Origin: Karstenula rhodostoma CBS 690.94
Lineage: Eukaryota; Ascomycota; Dothideomycetes; Pleosporales; Didymosphaeriaceae
Length of the DNA stretch: 64,000 nt
Assembly: GCA_010093485.1 (NCBI GenBank)
Contig: MU001493.1
Coordinates: forward strand, 1,149,599 to 1,213,598
Direction: 5' to 3'
Shown here piece after piece: positions 32,081 through 43,345 of the stretch; position 1 is the stretch's first letter; every line of letters begins with the position of its first letter. Both the position numbers and the translations under genes were made by a program. The notes beneath the pieces were generated by a model. That model saw only the letters and a program-made list of their open reading frames with translations. It was not told the DNA's origin and did not search any database.

Positions 32081-35000
32081 GATTGAGTCTACGATGAGCA
32101 GTGGTACGCTGCCTTGCAATGCGAAAAGGCATGTTGAAATGCCCAGGTGGAGTGACGGTCATGTGTTCAGTGTGTTCCCCGCGGGTGTAGCTGCCGAGGC
32201 CAGCCACTGCTAACCCGATATGCTTAGCTTGGACCCTGAAAATACCAGTCCAGATGTGCACTGCCTTCATAATTCTAGACATCATACGAGTATACTGAAA
32301 GTTCTCGCTGCGTATTCTAGAGCAGATGACCCACATATAATGCAGATGGGCTTGGGTGAAACCTCATGAATAGCCTACGCTGCGATACATAAAAAAGAAG
32401 TTGGACTGAGACCGTGCGTTCTCATTGAAGCGTCGAACTAACAGCCTCGTATCCATCAAAGCGTATGCAAATCAAGTGGCAGCTATTCCGAGCTGCGGGC
32501 GCTTTCGCTGCAGCATCCTGCAACGTACTGTCTGAAGATTGGTCTAGGTACGGCGACGCAGTTCGAGACTCATGGGAGGGCGCCCCGCGTTCTTCACAGC
32601 AAACGAGCACCGTTCTAAGAAATGTTCGCTTGCTTCCACATCGTCCCAGTACGGAAAATGCGGCCTTCAGGATCTTCAGCTGTGTACTTTTGCCAGCCGC
32701 CGCCAAGCAAAATTGTTGATCTAGGAGCGACAAGTCCCCGAGGTAACGAGCTGCACAGATCGTCCATCGATGCTTGTTGGCAAGCGCCATGAGCGACCTA
32801 ATCTCGAAGCTCTCCACCCTCTTCTGCACCCCTGACCCCGTGATACGGGCCGACTCGTTTCCCATTTTCAACCCCAAATTCCCCATCGCAGTCTCAGTTG
32901 TACGCATGAAGAGCGTGTGGCGTAGCCCTCATACCGGTTCAGCACGGCTTAACAGCAGCCGTGTTTCTCCTCCCACCACAGCACCCACTCCGCGACGGAG
33001 ACTTCCGAGCTAATAACGTAACAGGTGGAGAAACGGACCGATTGCGCGCGTGGCTGCCCGCGCCAGCCCGATGAGGAAGCGTTTCATGCGCGTGGCCGAC
33101 TACCCGAGGAGGAGCCTGTGCCACACAACGCGCACAGAACGCGCAAGGCATGGAGCACGTACATCATATGTGGAGGTGGAAAGGCCAGATAGTCGACGCT
33201 CTGTCTTGCAGACTATTGAGCCAATACCGATTCATTGGCAATGGCAGATCTTCCAGCGATGAGCTGGCATGTTCCGATCTCATCTCTCATCCAAACCATC
33301 GCGGAGTCGAATTAAGGGAGCGACCAATTGCGCTGTGGTGTCTGGACGAGGCAAAGGCACGGTGCACTGCCGAGACCAAGCGGCGGCCTGTGGTGACTTC
33401 AGCCTCGCTCGTGCCGAGATGCAGGAACACACCGTGCAGTGCTGCGCAACTGCGGTCGTCAGATTTCGCACGTGGATCTCCGCGCAGGGTCCTGACACAT
33501 TTTCAGAGGTGCATGAGATGATGTCGCGAACAATTGCTGGTTTGTGATGGCCAGAAGTCCGGGCTTAGAAGACCGTTAGATTTTGGGTGTTGAGGCCCGT
33601 AGTGTCCTTCCTGCTCTCGTCTCGAAGTCCTTAGCGTCAAGCCCAAATCTCCAATCGTTCAGGCGACGCGACCCCAGACTAGGAACGAAGATGGGTCTCA
33701 ATACGATAGCGACGACAGCGAAGATTTGGTGTCGCAAGTGCAGTCTCATGAGCCGCCCTACACAAAGCCTCACCTGCCACCACAACCATGCCATGGGCAG
33801 GCTATTGGTCGATTCATCGAGCCGTGCGGCGGTGAGGATGTCATTACTAGCTCGAAGAAGTAGCGCAGTCCCTGATGTCCGCATAGAGTACATGTTGCTC
33901 GCGTGACCTGCTGCAACGGTGCAACTCGTACCTGTTTTGGGATCGTGCGTTCGGATATGGCGGTAAGGATGCATTTTGTATCCGGGGCGACATAATGAGG
34001 CAGGTCGACATGTATGAGAGGCAGAAACAACTAACCTCGCCGTTTCGGCGTCTCACCATGCAACGACCGAGGTCTCTCGCCAGCCGGTGTTGTTCGTCGC
34101 CGAGTTGTGTGCCACTTCGTACGAACGGTTGTCAGCCACTAGCTTGTTCCGCTAGGCAGAATGCACTTGAAGGGCGCCTCGCGAAGCCACTATCGGATAT
34201 GGCCTGCCTTCTCGGATCCAGCTCCGAAGCGCGAGGTCCGCGTGTTCTTGCCAAGGCCAAGGAAATGTAGTTCGCCGTTCCGGAATACCAACCCTTATGT
34301 GTACGTCGACCGCGTCTATGAGGTGGGCGCGTGGGAGGGTGCACGGCACAGAACTAGTAATGGATCGATCTGTCGGCGCCAGCGAAACGTTAGCTTACAT
34401 GTTGTAAACAAGGATTAGCGTTGGCTGCGGAGGGGTGTGACAGACGTGGGATTGATCCACCTCAGTGTCGTGCTGAGATCTACACCCTGATGAAGCACAC
34501 ATCAGACATGAGGATCGACCACCAGAGGTCGCTGCAAAGTATCTGGCGATGAAAGAGGCTGAGGAGATTTTACCGGTTCACTGTTGCATGGTAGCGATTC
34601 TGAAGTCTACCTCGGTGAGCTGAACAGCAAAAGGCGCACCTCTGGCGAATTCGACCTTGGTTGTTCTCCGCCTGGAGCTGCGACAACTTGGAGAAGATGC
34701 TTCGAGCATCTCTAGAGATGACGGGGTTGTATATAAAGTAGCCGTGGTGCTGTGGTCCATTCACAGTGGATATGCGCCGAATGGGGCAGATCCGGGATGG
34801 ACTGGACCAGCAACGCGACGCCGCATTCCGCCGACGGACAAGGCTGGCGGAGGCAAAGCGCCAAACAGAGGTCCATGCTGTGCGGAAGAGGTGCGGCTCA
34901 AAAGACGATGCTTGGTGTCGGGAGCTACACCGTATGGGCCAGGGTGTCAAAGTGGGCCGGCGGGCGATGGTTGCTGCGCCAGCGGCCGAGGTTGGGTCTG

Positions 35001-35191
35001 TGGCCGCGCAGCAGCATCGTGGAGACGTGTTCAAGTTCAGGACGCAAGAGACGTGTCGGGCCGGGGCAAAGGGTCTCGCGGGCCCGAGGCACCGGCGTGT
35101 TGGGCTGGTTTGGAGGCTCGGGGCTCGGGGCTCGTCGTGGCGTGGCGCAGCTCCCATGGTTCGACAATGAATGAAGAGGGCCGGCAGAGGG

Positions 35192-35235
<44 letters not shown>

Positions 35236-36378
35236 CGACCCCCCGCCACATGGTCACATGGTGGGGACGACGCTGGCGCTGGTGACGGCGACGCTGGGGG
35301 GAGCTTCTAGAAGAGCGGCTAGAAGAAGGGACGGCGACGACGGCTGCTCCGCTGCTCCGCTGGTGAGCGCGCTGGCTGTTGCTTCGTCCAGGGCCAACGG
35401 CGGCGAGCCAAGGCGAGCCTGGCGCGGTTGCAGGCTGCACCGTTGTACGGGTCGCTCGCAAGTCGCCGGTCGCTGGTCGCTGGTCGCATGGCTCTCGTCT
35501 CTCGTTTAGCGCGGGCAGTCGACTGCCCTACCCAGCGCGCAGCCCTAGAGCTAGTAGGGGCAGGTGCAGTGTGGGTTGGGTGCGCCAGCCGTCGTTGCAA
35601 TGAATAATACATAATAAATAATAATGCGCCCGCCGCCCGTACCACACAGACACTCTTCTCCCTCTGCCTGCCATCTGCCATCCCGACGCCGCTGCGCTGC
35701 GTGCACTCGTCTCATCGTTCCCGTCGCCCACGCCTAGCCCGCTGCTCTACCGGACCCCTACCGCGCCCACCGCTCCGTGCATCATCATCGCGACGTGATC
35801 GACCGCCCGTCGTCAAAGTTGCAGTATTCATTTGCCCGGCCGAAGCGCTAGTCCCCCCAGCCGTGATTGGATCCTAGGCGTGCTCTGCAGCGCGTCACCG
35901 CTGCTTTCGAAACATTTATATCCCGTCCTGAGCCCGCGATCCGGCTGTCCATTCTCCGAAGCCCACCACAGCACATCACTGCCGCCTGCTCTACTGGCCA
36001 ACTGCCTCCCTCCGGCTCTACCCTGCCCTGCACAGTCATCCAGCCCGCTCCACCGCCAGCCCGGCCCCAGCCCACGCAGTTGCCTTCACCCCGTCCGCCG
36101 TGAAGCTGGAGTCCTCGACGCCACCGCCCCTCTGCTACTCTCCCCTCTCCAGCGACCGAGGGCGCGAGTCCACCGCAGAGAGCACTCCCATCAGCACACC
36201 TGTTGAGCCGTCCGTCGCAGAGCCCTACCCGCTTCTCTTCTCCTGGCATCGCAAGCCCCACGAGCTTGTTCCTTGCGACCTGTACCTCGAGCCCCATCTG
36301 CTGTTCGAAGACACGGGCGACTGCAGCTTCCCGCTGTTCCCCAGCAGCCCCCCGTCACAACACACCCACCTGCGAGAC
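32081..36378. other. 4.3-kb gene-poor region upstream of the SFP1-like gene
   Basis: No gene was supported. A minus-strand frame at 32422-32907 (161 codons) and plus-strand frames at 33150-33547 and 34657-35310 have no domain, no convincing splice context and competing frames. The segment from about 35170 to 36378 is GC-rich, then CT-rich (35640-36100), and probably forms the promoter and long 5' leader of the zinc-finger gene. The GGCA microsatellite lies at 35190-35236. Confidence 0.5.
35190..35236 (+). repeat. GGCA tetranucleotide microsatellite
   Basis: About 11-12 uninterrupted GGCA/GCAG units, about 1.1 kb before the SFP1-like start codon. It is non-coding in my model. Confidence 0.95.
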
Positions 36379-38252
36379 ATGGCACGAGCAGCCTCGCCTA
36401 TCGACATCGCGACGCCCCCGCGCTTCGGGTCCAATTCCCCGCAGAACCAGACGTCCAACCTGACGTCGGCCCTGCGCGAGGCCGGCGCGACTCGCGACGC
36501 CAACACACCCTCCATCCAGCACAATGGCGCCGAATTCCAGCGTCCGAGCCTCGGCGCCCGCAACGACTCCACCAACGGGCTAGGCGGCTCCTTCCACGGT
36601 AGCGGCGCCCGCCCCATCTCCATGAAGGACCGCCCACGCCGCGAGAGCAACACCATGAACAGCCTCGTCAACGGCCTCAGCTGGGGCGGCGTGTCCGTCG
36701 GTTCATGGATCCGCGATGAGTAAGTGCTCACCCACACCCTCGAGGCAGCACCAGCCTGTCAGCGCTCGGCGGAACGCATTGCTAACGCCCGCCAGCATCC
36801 TCATGGCCGGAACCTCGCCTGCCGCATTCAACAACCAGTCGCCTTCCTACCACTCCTCCTCGTACCTGCCGAAGCTGGAGGCCAACTTCATGAAGGACTT
36901 CGCCTGCTGCGGCCTGACACTCGCCTCGCTGCACGACCTGCTACAGCATTTTGAAGAGGTACACGCAGGCGCACCGCCTTCGCGCACCTCACAGGCAGGC
37001 CAGGGTGGTCTTCCGCCGTCCACGGGTGCCTTGAGTGCCGGTATCACGCCCGGTCAGACCCAGACACAAGGCGAGCCAGCCACAAACACCCAGTTCGGTT
37101 TCCACCCCCGTTCAGGCTCAGTCGGCAGCTTCCGGCCCCAGCGGCTAGGCTCGGATGGCTTCAACCGAACGAACCTGTCCACGGTGCAAGACATGGACGA
37201 CAACATGGACATGGATATGGATGACATGGGTGACGGCCTTGCCACCATAGAAGAAGGACCCAACGGCTTCTCCAGTCAGCAGTCGCAGTTCAACCAGAAC
37301 CAGGCCCAGCTGCAACCGCTGAACATCAACGTGGCAAACACCATGCAGAACCACCAGGGCCTGCGGACATCAACGCCTACTACTCCTGCTGCCTCGCAAC
37401 AGTTCAATCTCCCCAACAACCCTACCGTCTCCTCGGTCAACACGCCCACGCTCGGTACCGTACCCATGACGCACAACCTCACATCACCCGAGTCTTCACA
37501 TCCCAGCACTCCAGCGGAGCTGGACATGGACTTCCTCAACGGCTTCAACCAGCCAATGATGGGTATTCCAGGCATGGACATGGGTTTCGGCAACTCCGGC
37601 TTCAACACTGGCATGCCCGGTTTCGATGGCACCATCGACCAGCCAGGAAAGCGCCTCTTTAGCAAGCAAGGCTCCGGTCTAAGCCAGCAGCAATTGCAGG
37701 CAGCCTTCAAGAACTACCAGATGAGCAACGGCGAACAGACCGATCTGGCGAAGAGGCTGAGGGAACAGGCTCTGATGAATGGGGCCAACGTACCCCAATT
37801 CCCATTCCCTGAAGAAGTGAAGCCTTTCAGGTGCCCAGTCATCGGCTGCGAGAAGGCGTACAAAAACCAGAACGGTCTCAAGTATCACAAACAGGTAAGC
37901 CCCCACAGTTTTTCCACACAATCACATTGTACTAACGCAACCGCAGCACGGCCACCAGAACCAGCAGCTAAAGGAGAACGAGGACGGCACTTTCTCCATC
38001 GTCGACCCACTCACCTCGATACCATATCCCGGCACTGTCGGCATGGAGAAGGAGAAGCCCTATCGATGCGAGATGTGCGGCAAGCGGTACAAGAACCTCA
38101 ACGGCCTCAAGTATCACCGTGCCCACTCGCCAAAGTGCAACCCGGAGCTTTTGGGTGCCCAATTCAGCCAACTGCCCGCCTTGCAGGGCCTGAACGTAGG
38201 TGCCAACGTCGCCGGCGCTGGTATGACGGGCATGGATACCTCCATGTTCTAG
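36379..38252 (+). CDS. SFP1: SFP1-like C2H2 zinc-finger transcription factor
   Basis: Exons 36379-36719, 36796-37894 and 37947-38252 give 581 residues. Both introns have GTAAGT/GTAAGC donors and CTAAC branch sites. The N-terminal block around the first junction (VSVGSWIRD, then DILMAGTSP) and the block YHSSSYLPKLEANFMKDF followed by CCGLTLASLHDLLQHFEEVH are the conserved first finger-like region of SFP1-type factors. The middle is Gln/Asn/Met-rich. Two C-terminal C2H2 fingers follow: CPVIGCEKAYKNQNGLKYH, and YRCEMCGKRYKNLNGLKYH near residue 520. In yeast, SFP1 controls ribosomal-protein and ribosome-biogenesis genes and responds to TOR; a similar growth-control role is inferred here. The ATG at 36379 is chosen because the frame upstream has no ATG. 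The frame open past the second donor runs to 38374 but destroys the second finger. Confidence 0.92.
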
Positions 38253-41200
38253 TCTTGGCTTGCAGCAATATCTTCTACAGCATTGCGTACCGTCCTACTT
38301 TGGCACTCATCTCAACTGATACCCCCTGGTCGGATCCGACATCTTCAATCTTCATGGCGTTCTTTCACTCATAGATCGGGACTGGTTTATTTGCCTCGGA
38401 TTTCCACTGGCGTATCGGCTTTCACAAAAATAAGGAGCGACATGACTTCCTTGCATCGGCTCGGCGTTTCTGGAGGTTGCTTACGATGACCTTTCGAGAA
38501 CAGCAGCGAGCTGCCCATTTGGCTACGGCACCTGCATGAACTTTTACCATTCGTGTTCGATTCTAGAACCGCATCTTTTTTGACCAGCCACAGCGCTGGT
38601 ATGACGATCTGATGTGCGCATCTAAAAGTGTAACGAGTGGTTGCGTGTTTTTCTTCAATCGCGCGACCGCTATAATCCTTTCTAATTGTCTCTCTTCAAT
38701 AGAGCTTCGGTGGCGTCTTTATCATGATAAAAAAGTTTTGAGACGAGACATGCATATCTGCAGCTCGTCGGCTTCAAGTTCTTGGGTATATTGCTGGCTT
38801 AGCGTTGTTGCATCGCCTGCTTGGACAGGGTAGATCTGCTGGTCTTTTGGTATGTCCATAACTATACCAGCGTGTCATCGCTAGACTGATTACACGCCAA
38901 TCGACTCTTCTCTCAGTTACACATTCCTATTTGGTGACATGTCTTCTTATCAACATGAAGCCCTTGAATCGTGCATGGCTTGGTCCCAAGAGGTCCCAAG
39001 ATTACAACGATCGTTGGAAGGCTGCAGATGTGTCGTCATTGCTACAGCAACGCCAGCGCTCCGACTGTACATGGAGCTCTCTCCGCCCTCTGCCACTCGC
39101 GATACCGTCCTCATCTCCACAATCCGCTCATCGAGAGCATCATTCCGACATCACCCATTACGATGAACCATGGCGCCTCACCCGCTGTCCCGTATCTCGA
39201 CGCATTCATCGATTCATCGACCCCATCGACTCGACAATACGATGACGTACCTCGATGCATCGGCATACCTCCTACGGTCCGTTTCCTCTGGTGGAACCCT
39301 GATTGTTCGCCCGCGAAAAGGCCGCCGCATGTGCCGACATGACGCCGTGCCTTGTCTCGCTACCAACGTCGTAACCACAGCCCGACTCTACCCAGCTCAG
39401 CTCGGCTGGCGAGGGCAAGATGACATACGCAGCTGCAGTATCGCACACTAGAGCGTTTGCGCCAGAATATCAGGGATGCGGCCGACGGGGTGCAGGAGAT
39501 GGCGTTCTGTAGCTCTGGTAGTCGTTACGAAGTTACGGAGGAATCCTCGGCGAGGACTCGTGGCAACACGTGGGAAGTGCGCAAGAGCGTTGCGCCACTC
39601 CGCGCGCGCGTTTTGCTGGGGTTTAGCCTGCCGTGCAGCGTGAGCTTGGTGTTTGATCGTGCACGCCGATGCCACGCCTTGCGGCTCTGAGGGCAGAGCA
39701 CGATTGGTGGGCGAAGCTCGGGGTCGGGTGGGGGACGCCTTTGGGGAGGCTCTGCCGAGATGGGAGACGCCTCCGTGTAGGTGTATATTCGGCAGGGACC
39801 GGGTTGGTCGTTTTCGGTCGGAGTAATCCTTCGTCTCCGCTGGCCCGGTAAGGAGGAGTCTTGCCGCACTGCATCATCGCTGTGTATGCTTCCCGCAAGT
39901 TCAATAAATTAGAGCGGCTTTGGGTTTGCCAAGTAGTCCTGCTAGTGTAGGTAGTCGATTGTTGAGTCTTTGCGCGCTAACGCAAGCCGCGGCAAAACGC
40001 AGTAAAGGCCTACTAGTGTAGTATCTCCCTACTTTGCCGCTCATACTGGTCAAGGCTTTTGTATATTGCCTCTCCCACGTGCTATCAGGATGACCGGATC
40101 CTAGCTGACACTTGATGTTGACGACAACATCTTCCCAGGCAAGACTTTTCCATCCTTCAGCTCCGTAATTTTCTGAGTGTTGACACGAACCACAAAGGGG
40201 TATCTCATTGTGTTACTTTTGGGCGGCAGTCCATAGTGCAGAAAGAGTTATCACCCAGCTAAGGCGCAGGTAGGTAAGAGCCTGAACAGGCTGATGGCTC
40301 GTCGGGCGCGCAGGAGGCGCGAGTACCGGCAAAGGGGATTCCCACTGCGACTGCAACGGTCCCATCGGGCGCCCGCTACAGCTGAATGATGAAGTGATGC
40401 CAGCAGCGTAGGGATTACTGCGACCGTCTCGTCGCTGTGTACATGTAGAACGGGCGTCCGCTATCGGCTGCGTAGTTGTACCTTGTGTCATAACTCTACC
40501 TATGCTAACGCTGCTCTGTTTTAACTGTGTAAAGCACCTCGAGTCCACCCCCGCTTTACCCATCGAAGCAGAAGAGGTGATTGGAGACCGTGACTTTTTA
40601 GGGTCTCCGCCATCTGGTTGAAGGCTTTATGCATACTTTGCTTTGCCAAGGAGGGGTCTTAAACGTCAACCAGCACCAATGTACCGGGAAATGGCTGACG
40701 CAAAGGCGCTTCCTAATGGCCTTCCCCAGCGGGCGATTCTATGGCTGTGCGAACATGGTTTCTGATAGTAGATATTGTTGGTATTCGATCGTCAGGATAC
40801 AGAATTCGGGTGTTTGTGAAGAAAGAAGAGACTGCAAAACTCCACCAACTGTTCGTGCGTATGCGCTGCTGCCTGCCTCTGAAAGAGCTCACGTATGGCT
40901 CCGGCTGTGAGCGTCTAACCCATTTACAACGCTTCATTTTGTATTACTATTAGGCGGCAGTCGCAGTCCATATTTTTGTTCATCACTTTACCGGACTCTA
41001 CTCTGTAGTTCGTGTCAACAATCAGAAAACCATTACACATGGCCGGAGTTCGTAATCGGAACTACCCTATGGTACAGTTTTGTATCGGGTGAGTCCGCAC
41101 ATTCTCAAATCATTGGAGGTATAGATGCTGGGAATGGGTTATCCCTGCGATCGTGGCATACGCTTGGCCTGATGCTGCGGCAAGGTTTCCGGTCGTGCAC

Positions 41201-41799
41201 GCCGAGTGACCGCTTTTCTAGGCAGTTGGGTGGCTTCCGATGACTCTGTGAGCATCCCCAAGAATCGGAGTTGCTGTGAGACTTGGTAAGCACCAGGTTG
41301 GGCCCAGGAATGATCTGTAGTCAATGGTCGCTTCCATGCGACTGAGCACGCTGTGTATGCACGAACCGCTCGTGGGGGCTAAATTTGCGGCACCGAGCCC
41401 CACCCACGTTCAGCGCGGGCATCTGGGTCTAGCGTCTTGGCGCGATTTCGAGGACCGCCACGACACGTTCCCCTCAACACGACGATCCCGGTATGTACTT
41501 TTGCATGCAGCTGAAATTGCGCTCACTGTATCACAATCATCTCCAAAGAAAAACACATCGTCCAATGTAAGCGGCCACGACAGTCGTTTTCCAGAAGCTT
41601 CAGCACAGCAGTCAGTCTCGCTCTCACCGCAGCGACGCCTCTATCCTGCTGACTTATTTCCAGGAACAGAAGGACCCAGCACCAAGCTGTACACAGACGC
41701 GGAGGATGGCGGATGCACCAAGAGCACAAGTGGTGCGTCCGCCTCACTGTGGCAAGCTGCTACACCTGAACTAACTCGTCAATCAGAGCCTCACAGAAG
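38253..41799. other. Gene-poor region
   Basis: No supported gene. It holds the second copy of the dispersed 18-mer (39983-40000), flanked by two CTAGTGTAG words near 39950 and 40012. Short frames (e.g. 39525-39904, 40213-40563) have no features. A plus-strand frame from 41324 leads into the F-box relic described separately; its first 150 codons are unremarkable. Confidence 0.5.
39983..40000 (+). repeat. Dispersed 18-nt repeat, copy 2
   Basis: Exact copy of 18343-18360 in the same orientation. The flanks (CTAACGC before, AGTAAAGGCCTACTAG after) differ from copy 1. Confidence 0.5.
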
Positions 41800-42035
41800 G
41801 ACCACCGGTATCCTATCTCTTCCGAACGAATTGCGCGACAAGGTGTCACAGTATTTGGACCCTGCCGACCTCTTTGCCATACGCCTGTCGTGTCAACTAC
41901 TCTCAAAGAAATACGCCATGGAGTTCGGGAGCTCTTCCATCCGATCGGTATCGTCGTGCATCTCTACATTTTAAAAGGCTCTCGAGATTATCGAACTCGC
42001 CGAACAGCCGCCACGTCCGGCAAGTCACGAATGGA
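41800..42035 (+). pseudogene. F-box domain relic
   Basis: A plus-strand frame reads ILSLPNELRDKVSQYLDPAD, then LFAIRLSCQLLSKKYAMEF, a good F-box (the SKP1-binding motif of SCF ubiquitin ligases). It is followed by a stop at about 41973. In a neighbouring frame the sequence continues as FKRLSRLSNSPNSRHVRQV, which resembles the segment that normally follows the F-box in these fungal proteins. A frameshift therefore seems to have broken the gene. No LRR or other substrate-binding region remains downstream. Confidence 0.6.
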
Positions 42036-42189
42036 CAAGCCTGCTGCGGGATCGCGATGTTCGTACGAGGTGCGTCGACGGGAGAGATAAGAGTGAACTC
42101 AGGTGTATGTGTGTGGACGTGAGCACGAAGCGAGACCACGCCACCCGCGAAAAGTGCGGTTGGTAACTTCCAGCCTACAGAAATTTAGG

Positions 42190-42290
42190 AACGAGTACAT
42201 GGCCAACGGCCGCGACCCGGACCCCTAGACCTACCTTCACCGCATCGGTCGAACCGGTCGCTTCGGACGTGTCGGTGTAGCCTTGACGCT
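42190..42290 (+). pseudogene. Fragment of a DBP5-type DEAD-box RNA helicase (motif VI)
   Basis: At 42232-42282 the frame reads YLHRIGRTGRFGRVGVA, the highly specific helicase motif VI of DEAD-box proteins, closest to the DBP5/eIF4A group. Just before it comes PDP, then a TAG, then T, where the family normally has PDPET: a Glu codon has become a stop. Upstream MANGRD and downstream sequence lose similarity quickly, and no other helicase motifs are visible. It is a short captured or decayed fragment. Confidence 0.75.
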
Positions 42291-43345
42291 CCTATTGCTT
42301 CGGCTGGTGGGACAGATGACGTTTCGTCTTCCGAGGCCACCCATGAAGACTTACAATACGATGGAAGATCCGGGGTTTCGGGGTCTGCTGGGCTTGGTGA
42401 CCCGGGAAGCCGGCTTCGTGGACGAGTGGCGCGTTGCTTAGATTTGGGTAGCGATAGCGACGGCGCGTCTTTGAGGAGTCATACCGAATAGTGACTAGAT
42501 GCTCGCGGTCAAGTTTTTGAGCAGGTAGTAGCATACGACGGGAGATCCTCCGCCTGCCAGCAGCTCCACTGGGATTCGAAAACTTCGCAAGACATTGGCA
42601 GGCCGGTCACAGACTCCTATTGCGGTATTTCATGATTGCGCGACTGCAGAAAGCCGCCAAAAAAGAAAAGGGTGGCCCAGTCGCAATTGGTATTGCTGTT
42701 GAACAACACCAGCTTCTTCCTGGTATTCAGACTACTGTCAGATTCATGGCACTGGATGACAATGTGCCATGTTGATGCCTTGCAGATTCCAACGACGGGA
42801 AAGTGTGATGATTGTCCGTGCTTGAGGCCCTGCTGACTCCACAATCCATGACCACAGCAGTGTAGCACGTTTCTCCTGCGAGGTAATGTCATTCGCCTAT
42901 AAAGTGGATATCAGTCGGAGTCGTTCTCTCGGGCATGGAACTAGATTGGAGGGTCTGATTGTTTCCAGATAACCCCTGCGGCATTTGCGATTCTATAGAG
43001 ACAATGCATATGGTTCAGAGAAGCGAAATACTTTCATATCCCGGATGAGCTTCATCTAAACAGCCCATCGACCTGCTGACTCTCGAATTTAACAGGGGGG
43101 GTTGCATCAACCCGCACATGCCAGTCGTGGAGGATGTCCCTTTCAAAGTCCAGCGAGAGGTGTTCACGTGCAGAGTTAAAAGACTTCGTAGCACTTGGTT
43201 GTCTATTAGAGAAACATCAATAATCAGGTTAGAAGTTCGGGTTGTCAGGTCTCGGGTTGCGATTGCCCTGGCCACTAGCGCGAGGCACACCTAACAGTGT
43301 TCGTGGCCCGATGTCATCCTTCCTTCCAACCAACCAACAACCATC
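42291..43345. other. Intergenic region upstream of the coiled-coil gene
   Basis: No gene or repeat was recognised. Frames are short and without features. It holds the promoter of the gene starting at 43346. Confidence 0.5.

Noticed and set aside
32422..32907. 161-codon minus-strand frame
   Set aside because: Composition is not absurd, but no domain, no supporting intron pattern and no conserved-looking block; left unannotated.
34657..35310. 217-codon plus-strand frame running through the GGCA microsatellite
   Set aside because: Arg/Gly-rich, includes a pure microsatellite translated as AGRQ repeats, and competes with equally long antisense frames.
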